From NCBI RefSeq assembly GCF_900103715.1, contig NZ_FNHL01000002.1, positions 372,001 through 436,000 on the forward strand: a stretch of 64,000 nucleotides of DNA, given 5' to 3'. The position numbers and the translations under genes are program-made. The DNA is from Halogranum gelatinilyticum. GTDB taxonomy: Archaea > Halobacteriota > Halobacteria > Halobacteriales > Haloferacaceae. The notes under the pieces are model-generated. The model searched no databases, was not told the origin of the DNA, and saw only the letters and a list, made by a program, of their open reading frames with translations. Positions 43,053 to 53,493 of the stretch are shown here, one piece after another. Numbering within the stretch: the stretch's first letter is position 1; each line of letters begins with the position of its first letter.

Positions 43053-43931
43053 TCAGTCGCTACTCGGATACGCCTGTGACGTCGTCGTCGAGCCGTCGTG
43101 GCGGTATGCGGCCCACGCGACGCCAGCGAGACCGAGGAACGCCGCGGCGAGGATACCGAGGTTGAGGAGTCGGACGGGCGCGGTGTAGATGAGCAGGTCG
43201 CGCCCCAAGAGGAGATGGACGAACACGAGTCCGGCGACAGGGAGCGTCGCTAGTTTCACCCGCCGGAGACCGGCGGCACCGGCCCAGTAGACCGTCGCGA
43301 CGAGCGCGGCGTAGACCGGCAGGGAGGCGAAAACGAACGTGGCCTGCATCCCCGGCGAGTACGTGAGGAGACCGGGCGCGCGGCTGACGAGCGCGCTCAC
43401 GGGCAGAATGACGAGCGCGGCGAGCAGTGCCCGCTGGGTGCGCGAGAGTGCCGAGCGACGGTGGTGGCCGGTGTAGGCGAACAGCGTCGTCGCGACGAGC
43501 GACGTGAAGATGGTCAAGGCGACGAGGAGATGTGCGGACTGCGTCGGCGGCGAGTAACCCCCCGGCAGCCAGCCGTTGAGCGTCACGGTGACCGCGCCGA
43601 TGCTGATCTGGAGGGGAAGGAGGACGACGGCGAGCGTCGCGGCGAGTTTCGTCCGACGACTCGTGTCACCGCGCCAGGCCCAGCCGACAGTCCCGAGGAT
43701 GAAGAAGCCGGTGATCATCGCCACGAGCCGGTGGAACCACTCGATGAAACTCGGGATGGTCTGGGGCAGCAGCCCGTTGTCACACAGCGGCCACTGGGCC
43801 GAACAGGCGAGTCCCGACCCCGTCGCGGCGGTGTAGACACCGAGCGCGATGAGGCTGGCGGTGAGTGCCGTCGTGAACGCGGCGAACCGCCGGAACGTCA
43901 GCCAGTCCGGCCGGAGACGTGCGGTATCCAT
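43053..43931 (-). CDS. ctaA: Heme A synthase (CtaA/COX15)
   Basis: 292 residues, eight membrane helices. Oxidises heme O to heme A for the terminal oxidase. Visible: VYTAATGSGLACSAQWPLCDNG with the Cys pair of the first outer loop, FIEWFHRLVAMITGFF with a heme-ligand His, QISIGAVTVTLNGWLPG, SAHLLVALTIF and VHLLLGRDLL. Typical length for archaeal CtaA. Confidence 0.93.
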   Translation of the reverse strand: MDTARLRPDWLTFRRFAAFTTALTASLIALGVYTAATGSGLACSAQWPLCDNGLLPQTIPSFIEWFHRLVAMITGFFILGTVGWAWRGDTSRRTKLAATLAVVLLPLQISIGAVTVTLNGWLPGGYSPPTQSAHLLVALTIFTSLVATTLFAYTGHHRRSALSRTQRALLAALVILPVSALVSRAPGLLTYSPGMQATFVFASLPVYAALVATVYWAGAAGLRRVKLATLPVAGLVFVHLLLGRDLLIYTAPVRLLNLGILAAAFLGLAGVAWAAYRHDGSTTTSQAYPSSD

Positions 43932-44022
43932 GCTAGGTGGTGCTCAGGACTCAGACCACTTATGCCTGTCCGAACGGCCCTGAGGCGGCCGATTCTGGTT
44001 CACCTCTCGAATCCCGCGACCG

Positions 44023-44091
44023 TCGCTCTCGGCGACGGCCCCGGGTCGCTCCTGACGACGGCTCCGGGCCGCTCTCGGCGACGATTCCATG
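44023..44091. repeat. Three 23-bp imperfect tandem repeats
   Basis: Three units beginning tcgctctcggcgacgg (44023), tcgctcctgacgacgg (44046) and ccgctctcggcgacga (44069) stand head to tail in the 215-base gap between ctaA and the M24-like gene. The rest of the gap has nothing clear. Likely a small local duplication; a regulatory role is possible because it lies 56-124 bases before the ATG. Confidence 0.55.
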
Positions 44092-44146
44092 TCGCAGTCC
44101 TGACCGGAACCGCCGGTTTCAAAGCCGATACTCCGTAGGCTCACGT

Positions 44147-45241
44147 ATGACGGACTTCCTCGACTCCCGCGTCAGTCGACTCGACAGCTATCTCGACACG
44201 CACGACCTCGATGCGGTCTGGTTCGCCCGGCCGAACTCGTTCAAATGGCTCACCGGCGGCGACAACGTCGTCGACTACGCGGGCGACGTCGGCGTCGCCG
44301 CCGCGGGCTACGACGGCGAACTGCGCGTCGTCACGGACAACATCGAGGCGCAGCGGCTCGTCGACGAGGAGGTTCCGGACGCCTTCGACGTCGAGCACGT
44401 GCAGTGGTACGAGTCCTCGCTCGCCGAGGCCGTCGCCGACGCGTCGCCGACGCCCGCCGCCGCCGACTTCGACGTGCCCGGCTTCGCCGACGTCGACGCC
44501 TCCACGCTCCGCCAGCCGCTCACGGAGGAGGATATCGAGGTCTACCGCGCGCTCGGCCGCGACGCCGCCGAGGCCGTCGAGTCCGTCGCCCGCGAACTCC
44601 AGTCGGACGACACCGAACACGAGGTCGCCGCGGGACTCCGTATCGCGCTCGCCGCCCGCGACATCAACGCACCCGTCGCGCTCGTCGGCGGAGCCGAACG
44701 CGCCCAGCAGTACCGCCACTACACGCCGCAGGTCGCGGAACTCGGCGACTACGCGCTGCTGTCGGTGACGGCCGAGCGTAACGGGCTGTACGCCAGCGTC
44801 ACCCGGACGGTCGCCTTCGACCCGCCGGAGTGGCTCACGGAGCGCACCGAAAAGGCCCAAACCGTCGCCGCGAGCGCGCTCGGCGCGACCCAGCGCGTCG
44901 CCCGCGAGGGCGGGAACGCGGGTGACGTGTTCGAGACCGTCCAGGCGGCCTACGACGCGGTCGGCTTCGAGGGCGAGTGGCGGAACCACCACCAGGGCGG
45001 CGCGGCTGGCTTCGCGGGCCGCGAGTGGGTCGCGACGCCGACGAACGACGAGGAGGTCCACACGCCGATGGCCTACGCCTGGAACCCCACGGTGCAGGGT
45101 GCAAAGAGCGAGGACACCGTCCTCGTCACCGACGACGGCTTCGAGGTGCTGACGACGACCGGCGAGTGGGAGACGCGCGAAGTCGAGTCTCACGACGGCG
45201 AGGTCGCCGTCGACGCCCACGAGATTCTCCGTCTGGACTGA
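44147..45241 (+). CDS. M24-fold protein with degenerate active site
   Basis: 364 residues from the ATG that begins MTDFLDSRVSRLD. N-terminal creatinase-type domain (1-110) and C-terminal pita-bread domain (120-364), as in Xaa-Pro peptidases. The metal-binding residues have mostly gone: the two Asp are replaced by Ser206 and Ser217 (YASVTRT for YxSDxTRT), the first Glu by Asn313 (AWNP for xxEP); only His281/282 and Glu322 (AKSEDTVLV) remain. Hydrolysis of Xaa-Pro is therefore unlikely and a binding or regulatory role is possible. A longer upstream start would add Arg/Pro-rich residues unlike the rest. Confidence 0.8.
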   Translation: MTDFLDSRVSRLDSYLDTHDLDAVWFARPNSFKWLTGGDNVVDYAGDVGVAAAGYDGELRVVTDNIEAQRLVDEEVPDAFDVEHVQWYESSLAEAVADASPTPAAADFDVPGFADVDASTLRQPLTEEDIEVYRALGRDAAEAVESVARELQSDDTEHEVAAGLRIALAARDINAPVALVGGAERAQQYRHYTPQVAELGDYALLSVTAERNGLYASVTRTVAFDPPEWLTERTEKAQTVAASALGATQRVAREGGNAGDVFETVQAAYDAVGFEGEWRNHHQGGAAGFAGREWVATPTNDEEVHTPMAYAWNPTVQGAKSEDTVLVTDDGFEVLTTTGEWETREVESHDGEVAVDAHEILRLD

Positions 45242-45379
45242 CTGTCCCGGTACACTGCTTCGGCCGACCGTCCGGTCTCACGGATTCGACCGACAGCCCC
45301 GTCACGCGTGAGTCCCCGACTCGGGCGTGACGCCCGCATCACAGCAACCTATTTGACACCGCCGCGACACTCGTCGACC

Positions 45380-46540
45380 ATGCCCTGGTACGCGTTCGAC
45401 GCGGTCGACGACGCCCTCGATGCGACCCGCAACTTCCTCTTTCCCTTCACCTGGGGACGGTGGCTCCGGCTGGCGATCATCGTCTTCTTCCTCGGTGGGG
45501 GTGGGGGGAGTTTCAGTAACGTCAGCAACGTCCCCTCCTCTATTCCCTCCGACGGGGGGACGACACCGCCGCCGACGACGGGCGGTCAACTGCCGACGAT
45601 CGGCGAGAGTCTGGGGTCGATATCGCCGCTCGTCTACGTCGTCATCGCCGTCATCCTGCTCATCGTCCTGGGACTAATTCTCGTCTCCGCGGTGATGCCC
45701 TTCGTCTTCGTCGACGCTCTCCGGACGAACGACGTGCGGATCCGTGGTCCCTTCAAACGACGGTTCGGCAAGGGGATGCGGCTGCTCGGCTTCCAGATCG
45801 GTCTTTCCCTGCTCCTCGCGTTGCCGTTCGTCCTCCTCGGAGCTGGCGTCGTCGTCGGCGCGGTCGACCCGACGGTCTTCACGAGCCTCGGCGTGGGCGG
45901 TCTCCTCGCTGGTGTCGCCCTCTTCGCGGTCGGAGCCGTCGTCGTCGGGCTCTTCTTCGGCTTCACGAACCAGTTCGTCGTGCCGGTGATGATCGCGACC
46001 GACTCCGGTGTCATCGCGTCGTGGCGGCGGTTCTGGTCGACGCTGCGCGAGCAGTGGAAGCAGTTCGTCGTCTATCTGTTCGTCCGGTTCGTCCTCCAAC
46101 TCGGCGTCGGCATCGGGGCGGCCATCGTCACGCTCGTCCTCGGCGGTATCATCGTCGTCGTGGCGTTGCTCGTCGGCTTCGTCGTCAGCGGCGCGGTCGG
46201 CGGGGTGGGTGCCGCGCTACACAGCACCGCCGGTCTCGTCGCGCTGGCGGTACTCGGCGTCCTCGCACTGCTTGCCTTCCTCGCGGTCACGTTACCGGTG
46301 CAGATCCTCGTTCAGTCGTACTTCACGGCCTACGAACTGTCGGTCCTCGGCGCGGCGAACGAGGAGTTCGCCCTGCTGCCGGAGCGACCCGAGGGCGGCA
46401 ACGACGGCGACGACTCGGCCGCACAGTCCGACGACGGCGATGGCGGCGGTGACGACGGCGACGGCCGAACCACCGACAGCGGCCGCGACTCCACGGACGA
46501 CACCGACTTCTCGTGGGGCGACGATTCGACGACGGCCTGA
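45380..46540 (+). CDS. Multi-pass membrane protein, haloarchaeal family
   Basis: 386 residues from the ATG beginning MPWYAFDAVDDALDATRNF. Helices at about 22-38, 80-108, 135-160, 168-198, 232-262 and 285-312; the C-terminal ~60 residues are an acidic tail (DDSAAQSDDGDGGGDDGDG). The overall look, with repeated IRGPFKRRFGKG-like amphipathic turns, resembles the membrane part of some glycerophosphodiester phosphodiesterases, but no catalytic domain is present. Function unknown. Confidence 0.72.
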   Translation: MPWYAFDAVDDALDATRNFLFPFTWGRWLRLAIIVFFLGGGGGSFSNVSNVPSSIPSDGGTTPPPTTGGQLPTIGESLGSISPLVYVVIAVILLIVLGLILVSAVMPFVFVDALRTNDVRIRGPFKRRFGKGMRLLGFQIGLSLLLALPFVLLGAGVVVGAVDPTVFTSLGVGGLLAGVALFAVGAVVVGLFFGFTNQFVVPVMIATDSGVIASWRRFWSTLREQWKQFVVYLFVRFVLQLGVGIGAAIVTLVLGGIIVVVALLVGFVVSGAVGGVGAALHSTAGLVALAVLGVLALLAFLAVTLPVQILVQSYFTAYELSVLGAANEEFALLPERPEGGNDGDDSAAQSDDGDGGGDDGDGRTTDSGRDSTDDTDFSWGDDSTTA

Positions 46541-46643
46541 GCCGGAGAACTGAGTCACTCCCGAGTAAACATTCGACGTCCGTCGAACTGCAAATTCGAC
46601 AGACACGCATAGTTTTTTGCCGCCCCCCAGTGTCGGCCCTGCC

Positions 46644-48899
46644 ATGGGACTGGACGACGACGCACGGGAGTACCACCGACAGACACCTCCGGGTAAACTG
46701 GAGATATCGACGACGAAACCGACGAACACCCAGCGGGATCTCTCGCTCGCCTACTCGCCGGGTGTGGCCGCGCCGTGTCTCGATATCGCCGACGACCCCG
46801 AACAGGCGTACAACTACACCGCGAAGGGCAACCTCGTCGGTGTCATCTCGAACGGGTCGGCCGTCTTGGGTCTCGGCAACATCGGTGCGCAGGCGTCGAA
46901 ACCCGTCATGGAGGGCAAGGGTGTCCTGTTCAAGCGGTTCGCCGACATCGACGTGTTCGACGTCGAACTCGACGAGGCCGACCCCGAGGAGATCATCAAG
47001 TCGGTCAGCATGATGGAGCCGACGTTCGGCGGCATCAACCTCGAAGACATCAAAGCCCCCGAATGCTTCGAGATCGAGGAGCGACTCCGCGAGGAGATGG
47101 ACATCCCCGTCTTCCACGACGACCAACACGGGACGGCCATCATCTCCGGGGCCGCGCTCGTCAACGCCGCCGACATCAGCGGCAAGGATCTCTCGGAGCT
47201 GAACATCGTCTTCTCCGGGGCTGGCGCGTCGGCCATCGCGACCGCGCGGTTCTACGTCTCGCTCGGCGCGAAGAAGGAGAACATCACGATGTGCGACTCG
47301 ACGGGCATCATCACGAAGAAACGTGCCGACGAGGTCAACGAGTACAAGCGGCAGTTCGCCCGCGACGTGCCGGAGGGCGACCTCGCCGACGCGATGGACG
47401 GTGCGGACGTGTTCGTCGGTCTCTCCATCGGCGGCATCGTCAGCCAGGAGATGGTCCAGTCGATGGGCGACAACCCGATCATCTTCGCGATGGCGAACCC
47501 CGACCCCGAGATCACCTACGAGGACGCCAAGGACGCCCGTGACGACACCGTCATCATGGCGACCGGCCGCTCGGACTATCCGAACCAGGTCAACAACGTG
47601 CTGGGCTTCCCGTTCATCTTCCGCGGCGCGCTCGACGCGCGTGCGACCGAAATCAACGAGGAGATGAAGGTCGCCGCCGCCCGCGCGCTGGCCGACCTCT
47701 CCCGGCAGGACGTCCCCGATTCTGTTGTCAAGGCGTACGGCGACGAGCCGCTGCAGTTCGGCGCGGACTACATCATCCCGAAGCCGCTCGACCCCCGCGT
47801 GCTGTTCGAGGTCGCGCCCGCCGTCGCGCAGGCCGCGATGGACAGCGGGGCGGCCCGGAAGGAGCTCGACATCCCGACCTACACCGAACGGCTCGAAGCG
47901 CGACTCGGCAAGTCCCGCGAGATGATGCGGGTCGTCCTGAACAAGGCGAAGGCGGACCCGAAGCGCGTCGCCCTCGCGGAGGGAACCGACGAGAAGATGA
48001 TCCGGGCGGCCTACCAGCTCGAAGAGCAGGGGATCGCCGAACCCATCCTCATCGGCAACCCGAACAGCATCCTGCGGACGGCCGAGGCCCTCGGGCTGGA
48101 GTTCGATCCGACCATCGCCAACCCGCGGGACGACGAGTGGGAGCACTACGCCGACCGACTCTACGAACTCCGTCGGCGCAAGGGGCTGACCCGCAACGAG
48201 GCGGCCGACCTCATCCGCCGCGACTCGAACTACTTCGCGAGCGTGATGGTCGAGTCCGGCGACGCCGACGCGATGCTGACCGGGCTGACCCACCACTATC
48301 CCTCGGCACTCCGCCCGCCGCTGCAGGTCGTCGGCACGGCCGACGATGCCGACTACGCCGCCGGTGTCTATCTGTTGACGTTCAAGAACCGCGTCGTCTT
48401 CTGTGCGGACACTACGGTCAACCTCGACCCCGACTCGGAGGTCCTCGCCGAGATCACGAAACACACCGCGGACCTCGCCCGCAGCTTCAACGTCGAACCG
48501 CGGGCGGCGATGCTGTCGTACTCCAACTTCGGCAGCGTCGACAACACGGGCACACGCAAGCCCCGTGACGCCGTGAAACTGCTGCACGACGACCCCGAGG
48601 TCGACTTCCCGGTCGACGGTGAGATGCAGGCCGACACCGCCGTCGTCGAGGACATCCTCGAAGGAACCTACGACTTCGCGGATCTCGACGAACCGGCGAA
48701 CGTCCTCATCTTCCCCAACCTCGAGTCGGGTAACATCGGCTACAAACTGCTCCAGCGGCTCGGCGGTGCGGAAGCCATCGGCCCGATGCTGGTCGGCATG
48801 GACAAGCCCGTCCACGTCATGCAGCGCGGTGACGAGGTCAAAGACATCGTCAACCTCGCCGGCGTCGCCGTCGTCGACGCGCAGGAAGAAGGGAACTAA
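46644..48899 (+). CDS. maeB: Malic enzyme fused to phosphotransacetylase-like domain
   Basis: 751 residues. Decarboxylates malate to pyruvate, reducing NAD(P). N-terminal malic domain: [63 protein letters not shown](P) domain with [21 protein letters not shown] (about 192). From about 430, a PTA-like domain ([30 protein letters not shown]) that is thought to bind acetyl-CoA as an allosteric signal. The ATG 46644 gives the standard length; upstream residues are Pro-rich. Confidence 0.95.
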   Translation: MGLDDDAREYHRQTPPGKLEISTTKPTNTQRDLSLAYSPGVAAPCLDIADDPEQAYNYTAKGNLVGVISNGSAVLGLGNIGAQASKPVMEGKGVLFKRFADIDVFDVELDEADPEEIIKSVSMMEPTFGGINLEDIKAPECFEIEERLREEMDIPVFHDDQHGTAIISGAALVNAADISGKDLSELNIVFSGAGASAIATARFYVSLGAKKENITMCDSTGIITKKRADEVNEYKRQFARDVPEGDLADAMDGADVFVGLSIGGIVSQEMVQSMGDNPIIFAMANPDPEITYEDAKDARDDTVIMATGRSDYPNQVNNVLGFPFIFRGALDARATEINEEMKVAAARALADLSRQDVPDSVVKAYGDEPLQFGADYIIPKPLDPRVLFEVAPAVAQAAMDSGAARKELDIPTYTERLEARLGKSREMMRVVLNKAKADPKRVALAEGTDEKMIRAAYQLEEQGIAEPILIGNPNSILRTAEALGLEFDPTIANPRDDEWEHYADRLYELRRRKGLTRNEAADLIRRDSNYFASVMVESGDADAMLTGLTHHYPSALRPPLQVVGTADDADYAAGVYLLTFKNRVVFCADTTVNLDPDSEVLAEITKHTADLARSFNVEPRAAMLSYSNFGSVDNTGTRKPRDAVKLLHDDPEVDFPVDGEMQADTAVVEDILEGTYDFADLDEPANVLIFPNLESGNIGYKLLQRLGGAEAIGPMLVGMDKPVHVMQRGDEVKDIVNLAGVAVVDAQEEGN

Positions 48900-48902
48900 C
48901 GA

Positions 48903-49373
48903 CTAACTCGCGTTTCCGTTTCGTTTTCTCAGTCCGATTAGTGCTATTTCTCCGAGTCGCCAGCAGAGCGCGCTGCCGACGCCGAGGAAGCCGAGGAGGA
49001 CGGCGAGAAAGAAGACGAGGACGCCGACGAGGAAGTCGACCGCGACGGCAACCCCGGCAGCGACGACGAACCCACCGCCGAAGCAGGCGGCTGCGGCCTT
49101 CAGCAGCAGCCGTTGGTGCTCGCCGAAGCCGAAGAGGTCGTCGCCGCCGAAGACCGCCGGGAGGACGATCCCGACGCCCGTGATGCCGAGAGTGAGAACG
49201 AGTGCGACGCCGCCCCAGAGATACGCGCCGCCGGTGACGAAGCCGTCGCTCCCCGGCGGCGCGGGTGGGAGCGTCGCGAGCGAGTAGACGAGGAGGACGG
49301 ACGCCCCACCGCCGACTGTGACGAGCAGCACCTGGATGGCAGTGAGAACGTAGTCTTTCGGTGTGGAGGGCAT
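48903..49373 (-). CDS. Small membrane protein, function unknown
   Basis: 156 residues with four hydrophobic segments at about 9-32, 45-70, 82-108 and 112-140. Gly-rich and without recognised motif. It converges with maeB, stops 3 bases apart, and its start has its own short upstream region shared with nothing. Confidence 0.65.
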   Translation of the reverse strand: MPSTPKDYVLTAIQVLLVTVGGGASVLLVYSLATLPPAPPGSDGFVTGGAYLWGGVALVLTLGITGVGIVLPAVFGGDDLFGFGEHQRLLLKAAAACFGGGFVVAAGVAVAVDFLVGVLVFFLAVLLGFLGVGSALCWRLGEIALIGLRKRNGNAS

Positions 49374-49429
49374 CGCTCGCAGGGTGTCCAGGGAACAACA
49401 TAATTCTTCGCCCCGACGCCGAGAACGAC

Positions 49430-50017
49430 CTACTCCGCCGCGCCAGTGGGCGGCTCAACCGACCCGTCGCCGTCGTCCTCGTCGTCAGACTCCGATGTCG
49501 GGGAGAACTGCGTCGCCTTCGGGCCGACCATCGTGACGCCCGCGGGGACGTCGTCGCTGACGACGGCACCGGCTCCGATGCGCGCGCCTTCGCCGACCGT
49601 AATCGCGCCGATGAGCGTCGCGTTCGCCCCGAGGACGGCGTCGTCCTCGATGGTCGGATGGCGTTTCTCGCGGCGCATGGAGTTGCCGCCGAGGGTCACG
49701 CCGTGGTACATCAGCACGTCGTCGCCGATGTCGGCCGTCTCGCCGACGACGACGCCCATGCCGTGGTCGATGAAGAAGCGTCGGCCGATGGACGCGCCGG
49801 GATGGATTTCGACGCCGGTGAGCAGACGCGCGAGATGTGAGAGGAGGCGTGCGAGCAGGTGGTGGTCGCGTCGCCACAGCGCGTGGGCGACGCGGTAGCA
49901 CCAGATCGCGTGGAGGCCCGGATAGGTCAAGACGACTTCGAGCGCGCCGCGAGCGGCGGGGTCCTTGGCTTGCGCCGTCCGGACGTCCTCAGTGAGACGA
50001 GTGAAGAGCGAGAGCAT
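49430..50017 (-). CDS. cysE: Serine O-acetyltransferase
   Basis: 195 residues. Makes O-acetylserine from serine and acetyl-CoA, the entry to cysteine synthesis. Short N-terminal helical domain ([27 protein letters not shown]), then hexapeptide repeats building a left-handed beta-helix: [26 protein letters not shown], with catalytic His in DHGMG, and [20 protein letters not shown]. The acidic tail [12 protein letters not shown] is a haloarchaeal extension. Start at ATG 50017 removes a basic, non-conserved extension. Confidence 0.94.
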   Translation of the reverse strand: MLSLFTRLTEDVRTAQAKDPAARGALEVVLTYPGLHAIWCYRVAHALWRRDHHLLARLLSHLARLLTGVEIHPGASIGRRFFIDHGMGVVVGETADIGDDVLMYHGVTLGGNSMRREKRHPTIEDDAVLGANATLIGAITVGEGARIGAGAVVSDDVPAGVTMVGPKATQFSPTSESDDEDDGDGSVEPPTGAAE

Positions 50018-50082
50018 TGGCGGACGGTACGAGAAGCGCGCGGAAAACAGTTGGCGACTCGGCCGTGGGATGCCACCGCGTT

Positions 50083-50712
50083 TCAGTCGCTGGCACGCCG
50101 GTCGTACCGCGAGGGCGGCGGAATCTGCGTGGACTCCGTGCGTTCGGTGGGGGTCTCGGGGAGCACACAGCGGTCCGGCTGGTCGCGGAGATGCGCGTAC
50201 TCCTCCGGAGAACTCGCCAGCGAGTGTGCCGGGTTCGACCGGCTGGCGATACACGCCGCACGGAGTTCGTCGAAGCCGGCGATGCGTGCGCGAATGCCGC
50301 GCCAGTGGTGTTCGCTGCCGGTCGGGACCGCGATCTCGCGGGCGGGTTTCCAGTCGGGATGGCTCGCCGCGAGCACGGCGTGGTTGACGTTCGTCGCCAG
50401 CGTGTCGTGGTCGACGAGGATACCGACGCGGGCGGTCGGCGGTGCACGGGCGGCGAGGACGTCGAGACCGAGATGCAGTGCCCGATACTCGGCGACGTTG
50501 TTGTCGGGCACGCGGTCGGGCATCGAGACGCGGGCGACGCGCTCGCCGTCTCGTGTTTCGATGACCGCGCCGAGGCCGCCGCCGTCCCGTCGGTAGGAGC
50601 CGTCGGTGGCGACGTAGAAGTGTCGGTGGTGGGTGCGCGGCGGATGCGCGAAGTGGGGGGTCGGAGAGTCGTCGAACAGGTCTCGAAGGGTGGACCGGCC
50701 GTGAACGGCCAT
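50083..50712 (-). CDS. Ribonuclease H-like protein
   Basis: 209 residues. RNase H core: first acidic residue in [19 protein letters not shown] (about 33-51), Glu in [16 protein letters not shown] (about 71), and Asp in [12 protein letters not shown] (about 97). A last catalytic Asp is less clear. It may remove RNA from RNA-DNA hybrids. A Pro/Arg-rich N-terminus (1-30) has no match. A TATA-like tttaaata (minus strand, about 50731-50740) and a 6-bp inverted repeat ctccag/ctggag lie just before the ATG. Confidence 0.82.
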   Translation of the reverse strand: MAVHGRSTLRDLFDDSPTPHFAHPPRTHHRHFYVATDGSYRRDGGGLGAVIETRDGERVARVSMPDRVPDNNVAEYRALHLGLDVLAARAPPTARVGILVDHDTLATNVNHAVLAASHPDWKPAREIAVPTGSEHHWRGIRARIAGFDELRAACIASRSNPAHSLASSPEEYAHLRDQPDRCVLPETPTERTESTQIPPPSRYDRRASD

Positions 50713-50864
50713 GTCTCCAGATGTGCTGGAGTCATATTTAAACTCTCGCCATCGAGTGAAACTGAACAGTGAAGCCTGAATCTGTCTACGAAAGGACGAT
50801 ACCGGTCATCGGTTGCTCGAATTTACCATAGCATATTTAAGGGTCTCTGCCGGAAGTACCCTTC

Positions 50865-52490
50865 ATGACTGATAACCAGTCGCACGTTAGCAGACGGTCG
50901 TATCTCAAGCTCGCCGGTGGTGCCGCCGCCTCCGCGGCCATCGCGGGCTGTGCCAGTGACGGTGGCGAGACGACGACCACGTCCTCCGACGGTGGCAGTG
51001 AGACGACCACCACGTCCTCCGATGGTGGCGACGGCGGAAGCATGGACGAGTTCGACGTCACTATCACGCAGGGCAACATGCCCTCGGGACTCGACCCCCA
51101 CGACCACCGTGAGACGACGACCGACATCGTCGTCCTCCACGCCTACGAGGGAGTTCTGACCCGTGACGCCGACGGTGCGGTCGTGGCCGGTCTCGGTACC
51201 GACTACAGCCGCGTCGACGGCGAGGACGCCGTCGAGTTCCAGATCCGCGAGGGCGTCACCTTCCACAACGGCGACGAACTCACCGCCGAGGACGTCGCCT
51301 ACAGCATCAACCGTATCGTCCAAGAGGACGTCGGCTTCGCCAGCCCGCAGGTCGACCAGCTCGCTGGCGTCACGGGTGCCGAAGCGACCGGCGACGGGAC
51401 GGTGAAGGTGATGAACGACGGGCTGAACCCCATCGTCTTCTCCGAGTTCGCGACGTACTGCGACGTCATGCAGCAGTCGTGGGTCGAGGAGAACGACAAG
51501 TCCTACATCAGCCAGAACATGAACGGCACCGGACCGTTCCAGCTCTCGTCGTACACCGAGGACGTCGAAGTCGTCCTCGAACGCTACGACGACTACTGGC
51601 AGGAACCCGCCGAGGCCTCGGGCGTCACCTTCCGTGCCGCCGCAGAGGCGAGTACCCGCGTCAACCAGCTGCTCCAGGGCGAGACGGACATCGTCGTCAA
51701 CGTCCCGCCGCAGGAGGTCCAGCGGGTCAACAACAGCGACAACGTCCGCATCGCCTCCGCGCCGTCGACGCGTATCATCTACAACGCGATGCGCTACGAC
51801 GTCGAGCCGTTCTCGAGCGTCCAGTTCCGCCAGGCGATGAACTACGCCATCGACCTGGAGAGCATCGTCTCGAACGTCCTCGAAGGCTTCGGTGCCCAGA
51901 CGGGCCAGCCGACGCTGGAGGGCTTCGTCGGCCACAACTCCGACGTCGACCCCTATCCGTACGACCCCGACATGGCCGAACAGATGGTCGAGGAGAGCGG
52001 CTTCGCGGGTGCTGAGATCGAACTCAACACGCCCGTCGGCCGCTACCTGAAGGACCTCGAAATCGCCCAGGCAGTCGCCGGCTACATCGACGAACTCCCG
52101 AACGTCACGGCGTCGGTCCGCCAGCGCGACTTCGGGTCGCTCGTCGACGAACTGCTCACCGGCAACATTGAAGACAAGCCGCCGTGGTATCTCATCGGCT
52201 GGGGTGAAGCGACGTTCGACGGCGGACTCGTCATGACGGCACTGCTCAGCACCGACGGAGCGCTCTCCTCGTGGAGTAACGAGGAGTTCGACCAACTGCT
52301 CGCGGACGCCGGACAGCAGTCCGGCGACGAGCGCGACCAGACGCTCCAGCAGGCCAACCAGCTTGCACACGACGAGGCACCGTGGATCTTCCTGAACCAG
52401 CAGTTCAGTGTCTACGGCGTGAACGACAGCCTCGCGTGGGAGGCACGCGCCGACGAGCGCATCGACGCCTACGCCATCTCCCAGCAGTAG
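50865..52490 (+). CDS. Dipeptide/oligopeptide ABC transporter substrate-binding lipoprotein
   Basis: 541 residues. Tat signal (SRRSYLKLAGGAAASAAIAG) with lipobox AIAGCAS, a Thr/Ser/Asp linker (TTTSSDGGSETTTTSSDGG), then a family-5 binding protein: LDPHDHRETTTDIVVLHAYEGV, VEFQIREGVTFHNGDELTAEDVAYSI and NGTGPFQLSSYTED. First gene of a five-gene operon. A TATA-like catatttaag lies about 30 bases upstream of the ATG, so transcription starts near the ATG. Ligand is probably a peptide; sugar or nickel cannot be excluded. Confidence 0.93.
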   Translation: MTDNQSHVSRRSYLKLAGGAAASAAIAGCASDGGETTTTSSDGGSETTTTSSDGGDGGSMDEFDVTITQGNMPSGLDPHDHRETTTDIVVLHAYEGVLTRDADGAVVAGLGTDYSRVDGEDAVEFQIREGVTFHNGDELTAEDVAYSINRIVQEDVGFASPQVDQLAGVTGAEATGDGTVKVMNDGLNPIVFSEFATYCDVMQQSWVEENDKSYISQNMNGTGPFQLSSYTEDVEVVLERYDDYWQEPAEASGVTFRAAAEASTRVNQLLQGETDIVVNVPPQEVQRVNNSDNVRIASAPSTRIIYNAMRYDVEPFSSVQFRQAMNYAIDLESIVSNVLEGFGAQTGQPTLEGFVGHNSDVDPYPYDPDMAEQMVEESGFAGAEIELNTPVGRYLKDLEIAQAVAGYIDELPNVTASVRQRDFGSLVDELLTGNIEDKPPWYLIGWGEATFDGGLVMTALLSTDGALSSWSNEEFDQLLADAGQQSGDERDQTLQQANQLAHDEAPWIFLNQQFSVYGVNDSLAWEARADERIDAYAISQQ

Positions 52491-52493
52491 CCA

Positions 52494-53492
52494 ATGTCAC
52501 TGTCCCGGTTCCTGCTCAAGCGGTCGCTTCAGGGCCTCTTCGTCATCTGGGGGGTCGTGACTGTCGTGTTCGGTCTCCGGTTCATCTCGCCGGGTGACCC
52601 GGCGAACGTCCTGCTCCCGCCCGACGTGGACCCTGAGGTCCGCCAACAGGTCGTCCGGGAACTCGGGCTGAACCAGCCGCTGTACATCCAGTACGCCGAG
52701 TTCATCGCCGGCATCCCCGTCGGTGACCTCGGGCTGTCGCTGACGACACGGACACCCGTGTTGGCGCGTGTGCTAGCGAGACTGCCAGCGACGCTCGAAC
52801 TCGCCATCGCCGCGACGGTCGTCGCGGTCGTCATCGCCATCCCGCTCGGGGTCGTCAGCGCGACGCGACGCCACGAGCCTGCGGACTACGGCGCGACGGT
52901 GTTCTCCCTGCTCGGCATCTCGACGCCGAACTTCTGGCTCGGCGTGATGCTCATCATCGTGCTCGCGGTGCAGTTGAACCTGTTCCCGACGAGCCAGCGG
53001 CCCGTCGGTCTCGACACGGCACTCGCACAGATCGCGACGTTACAGTTCGCGGCCGGATTCGACGACCTGGTGACGTGGGCGTGGCATATCACACTCCCGG
53101 CGATCACGCTGGGGACGTACTTCACCGCGCTCATCACACGGCTCACACGGAGCGGGATGCTCGACGAACTCGGGAAGTCCTACGTTCGCGCGTCGCGAGC
53201 GAAGGGCCTCCCCGAGACGCTCGTCCGCTACAAGCACGTGCTGCGGAACACGCTCATCCCCATCATCACCGTCGTCGGCCTGCAGATCGGGACGCTCATC
53301 GGTGGGGCGGTCATCACCGAAGCGGTGTTCGCGTGGCCCGGACTCGGGACGCTCATCATCGACAGTATCAACGCCCGCGACTGGCCGGTGCTCCAGGGGT
53401 CGCTCATCATCGTCGCCGTCGGCTTCGTGGTCGTGAACATCCTCGTCGACGCGCTCTACGCGTACGTCAACCCACAGGTGGCGTTCGACTGA
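52494..53492 (+). CDS. dppB: Dipeptide ABC transporter permease (DppB type)
   Basis: 332 residues, six helices. N-terminal LLKRSLQGLFVIWGVVTVVFGLRFISPGDPA is the DppB/OppB opening; coupling loop YVRASRAKGLPETLVRYKHVLRNTLIPIITVVG (about 225-257). Starts 3 bases after the binding protein and ends 1 base before the next gene. Forms the channel with the next permease. Confidence 0.95.
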   Translation: MSLSRFLLKRSLQGLFVIWGVVTVVFGLRFISPGDPANVLLPPDVDPEVRQQVVRELGLNQPLYIQYAEFIAGIPVGDLGLSLTTRTPVLARVLARLPATLELAIAATVVAVVIAIPLGVVSATRRHEPADYGATVFSLLGISTPNFWLGVMLIIVLAVQLNLFPTSQRPVGLDTALAQIATLQFAAGFDDLVTWAWHITLPAITLGTYFTALITRLTRSGMLDELGKSYVRASRAKGLPETLVRYKHVLRNTLIPIITVVGLQIGTLIGGAVITEAVFAWPGLGTLIIDSINARDWPVLQGSLIIVAVGFVVVNILVDALYAYVNPQVAFD

Positions 53493-53493
53493 T

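Noticed and set aside
46323-48815. 830-codon open frame antisense to maeB
   Set aside because: maeB is strongly supported by motifs over its full length; the opposite frame has no recognisable domain.
50823-52370. 515-codon open frame antisense to the peptide-binding protein
   Set aside because: Shadow of a well-supported gene with Tat signal, lipobox and family blocks.
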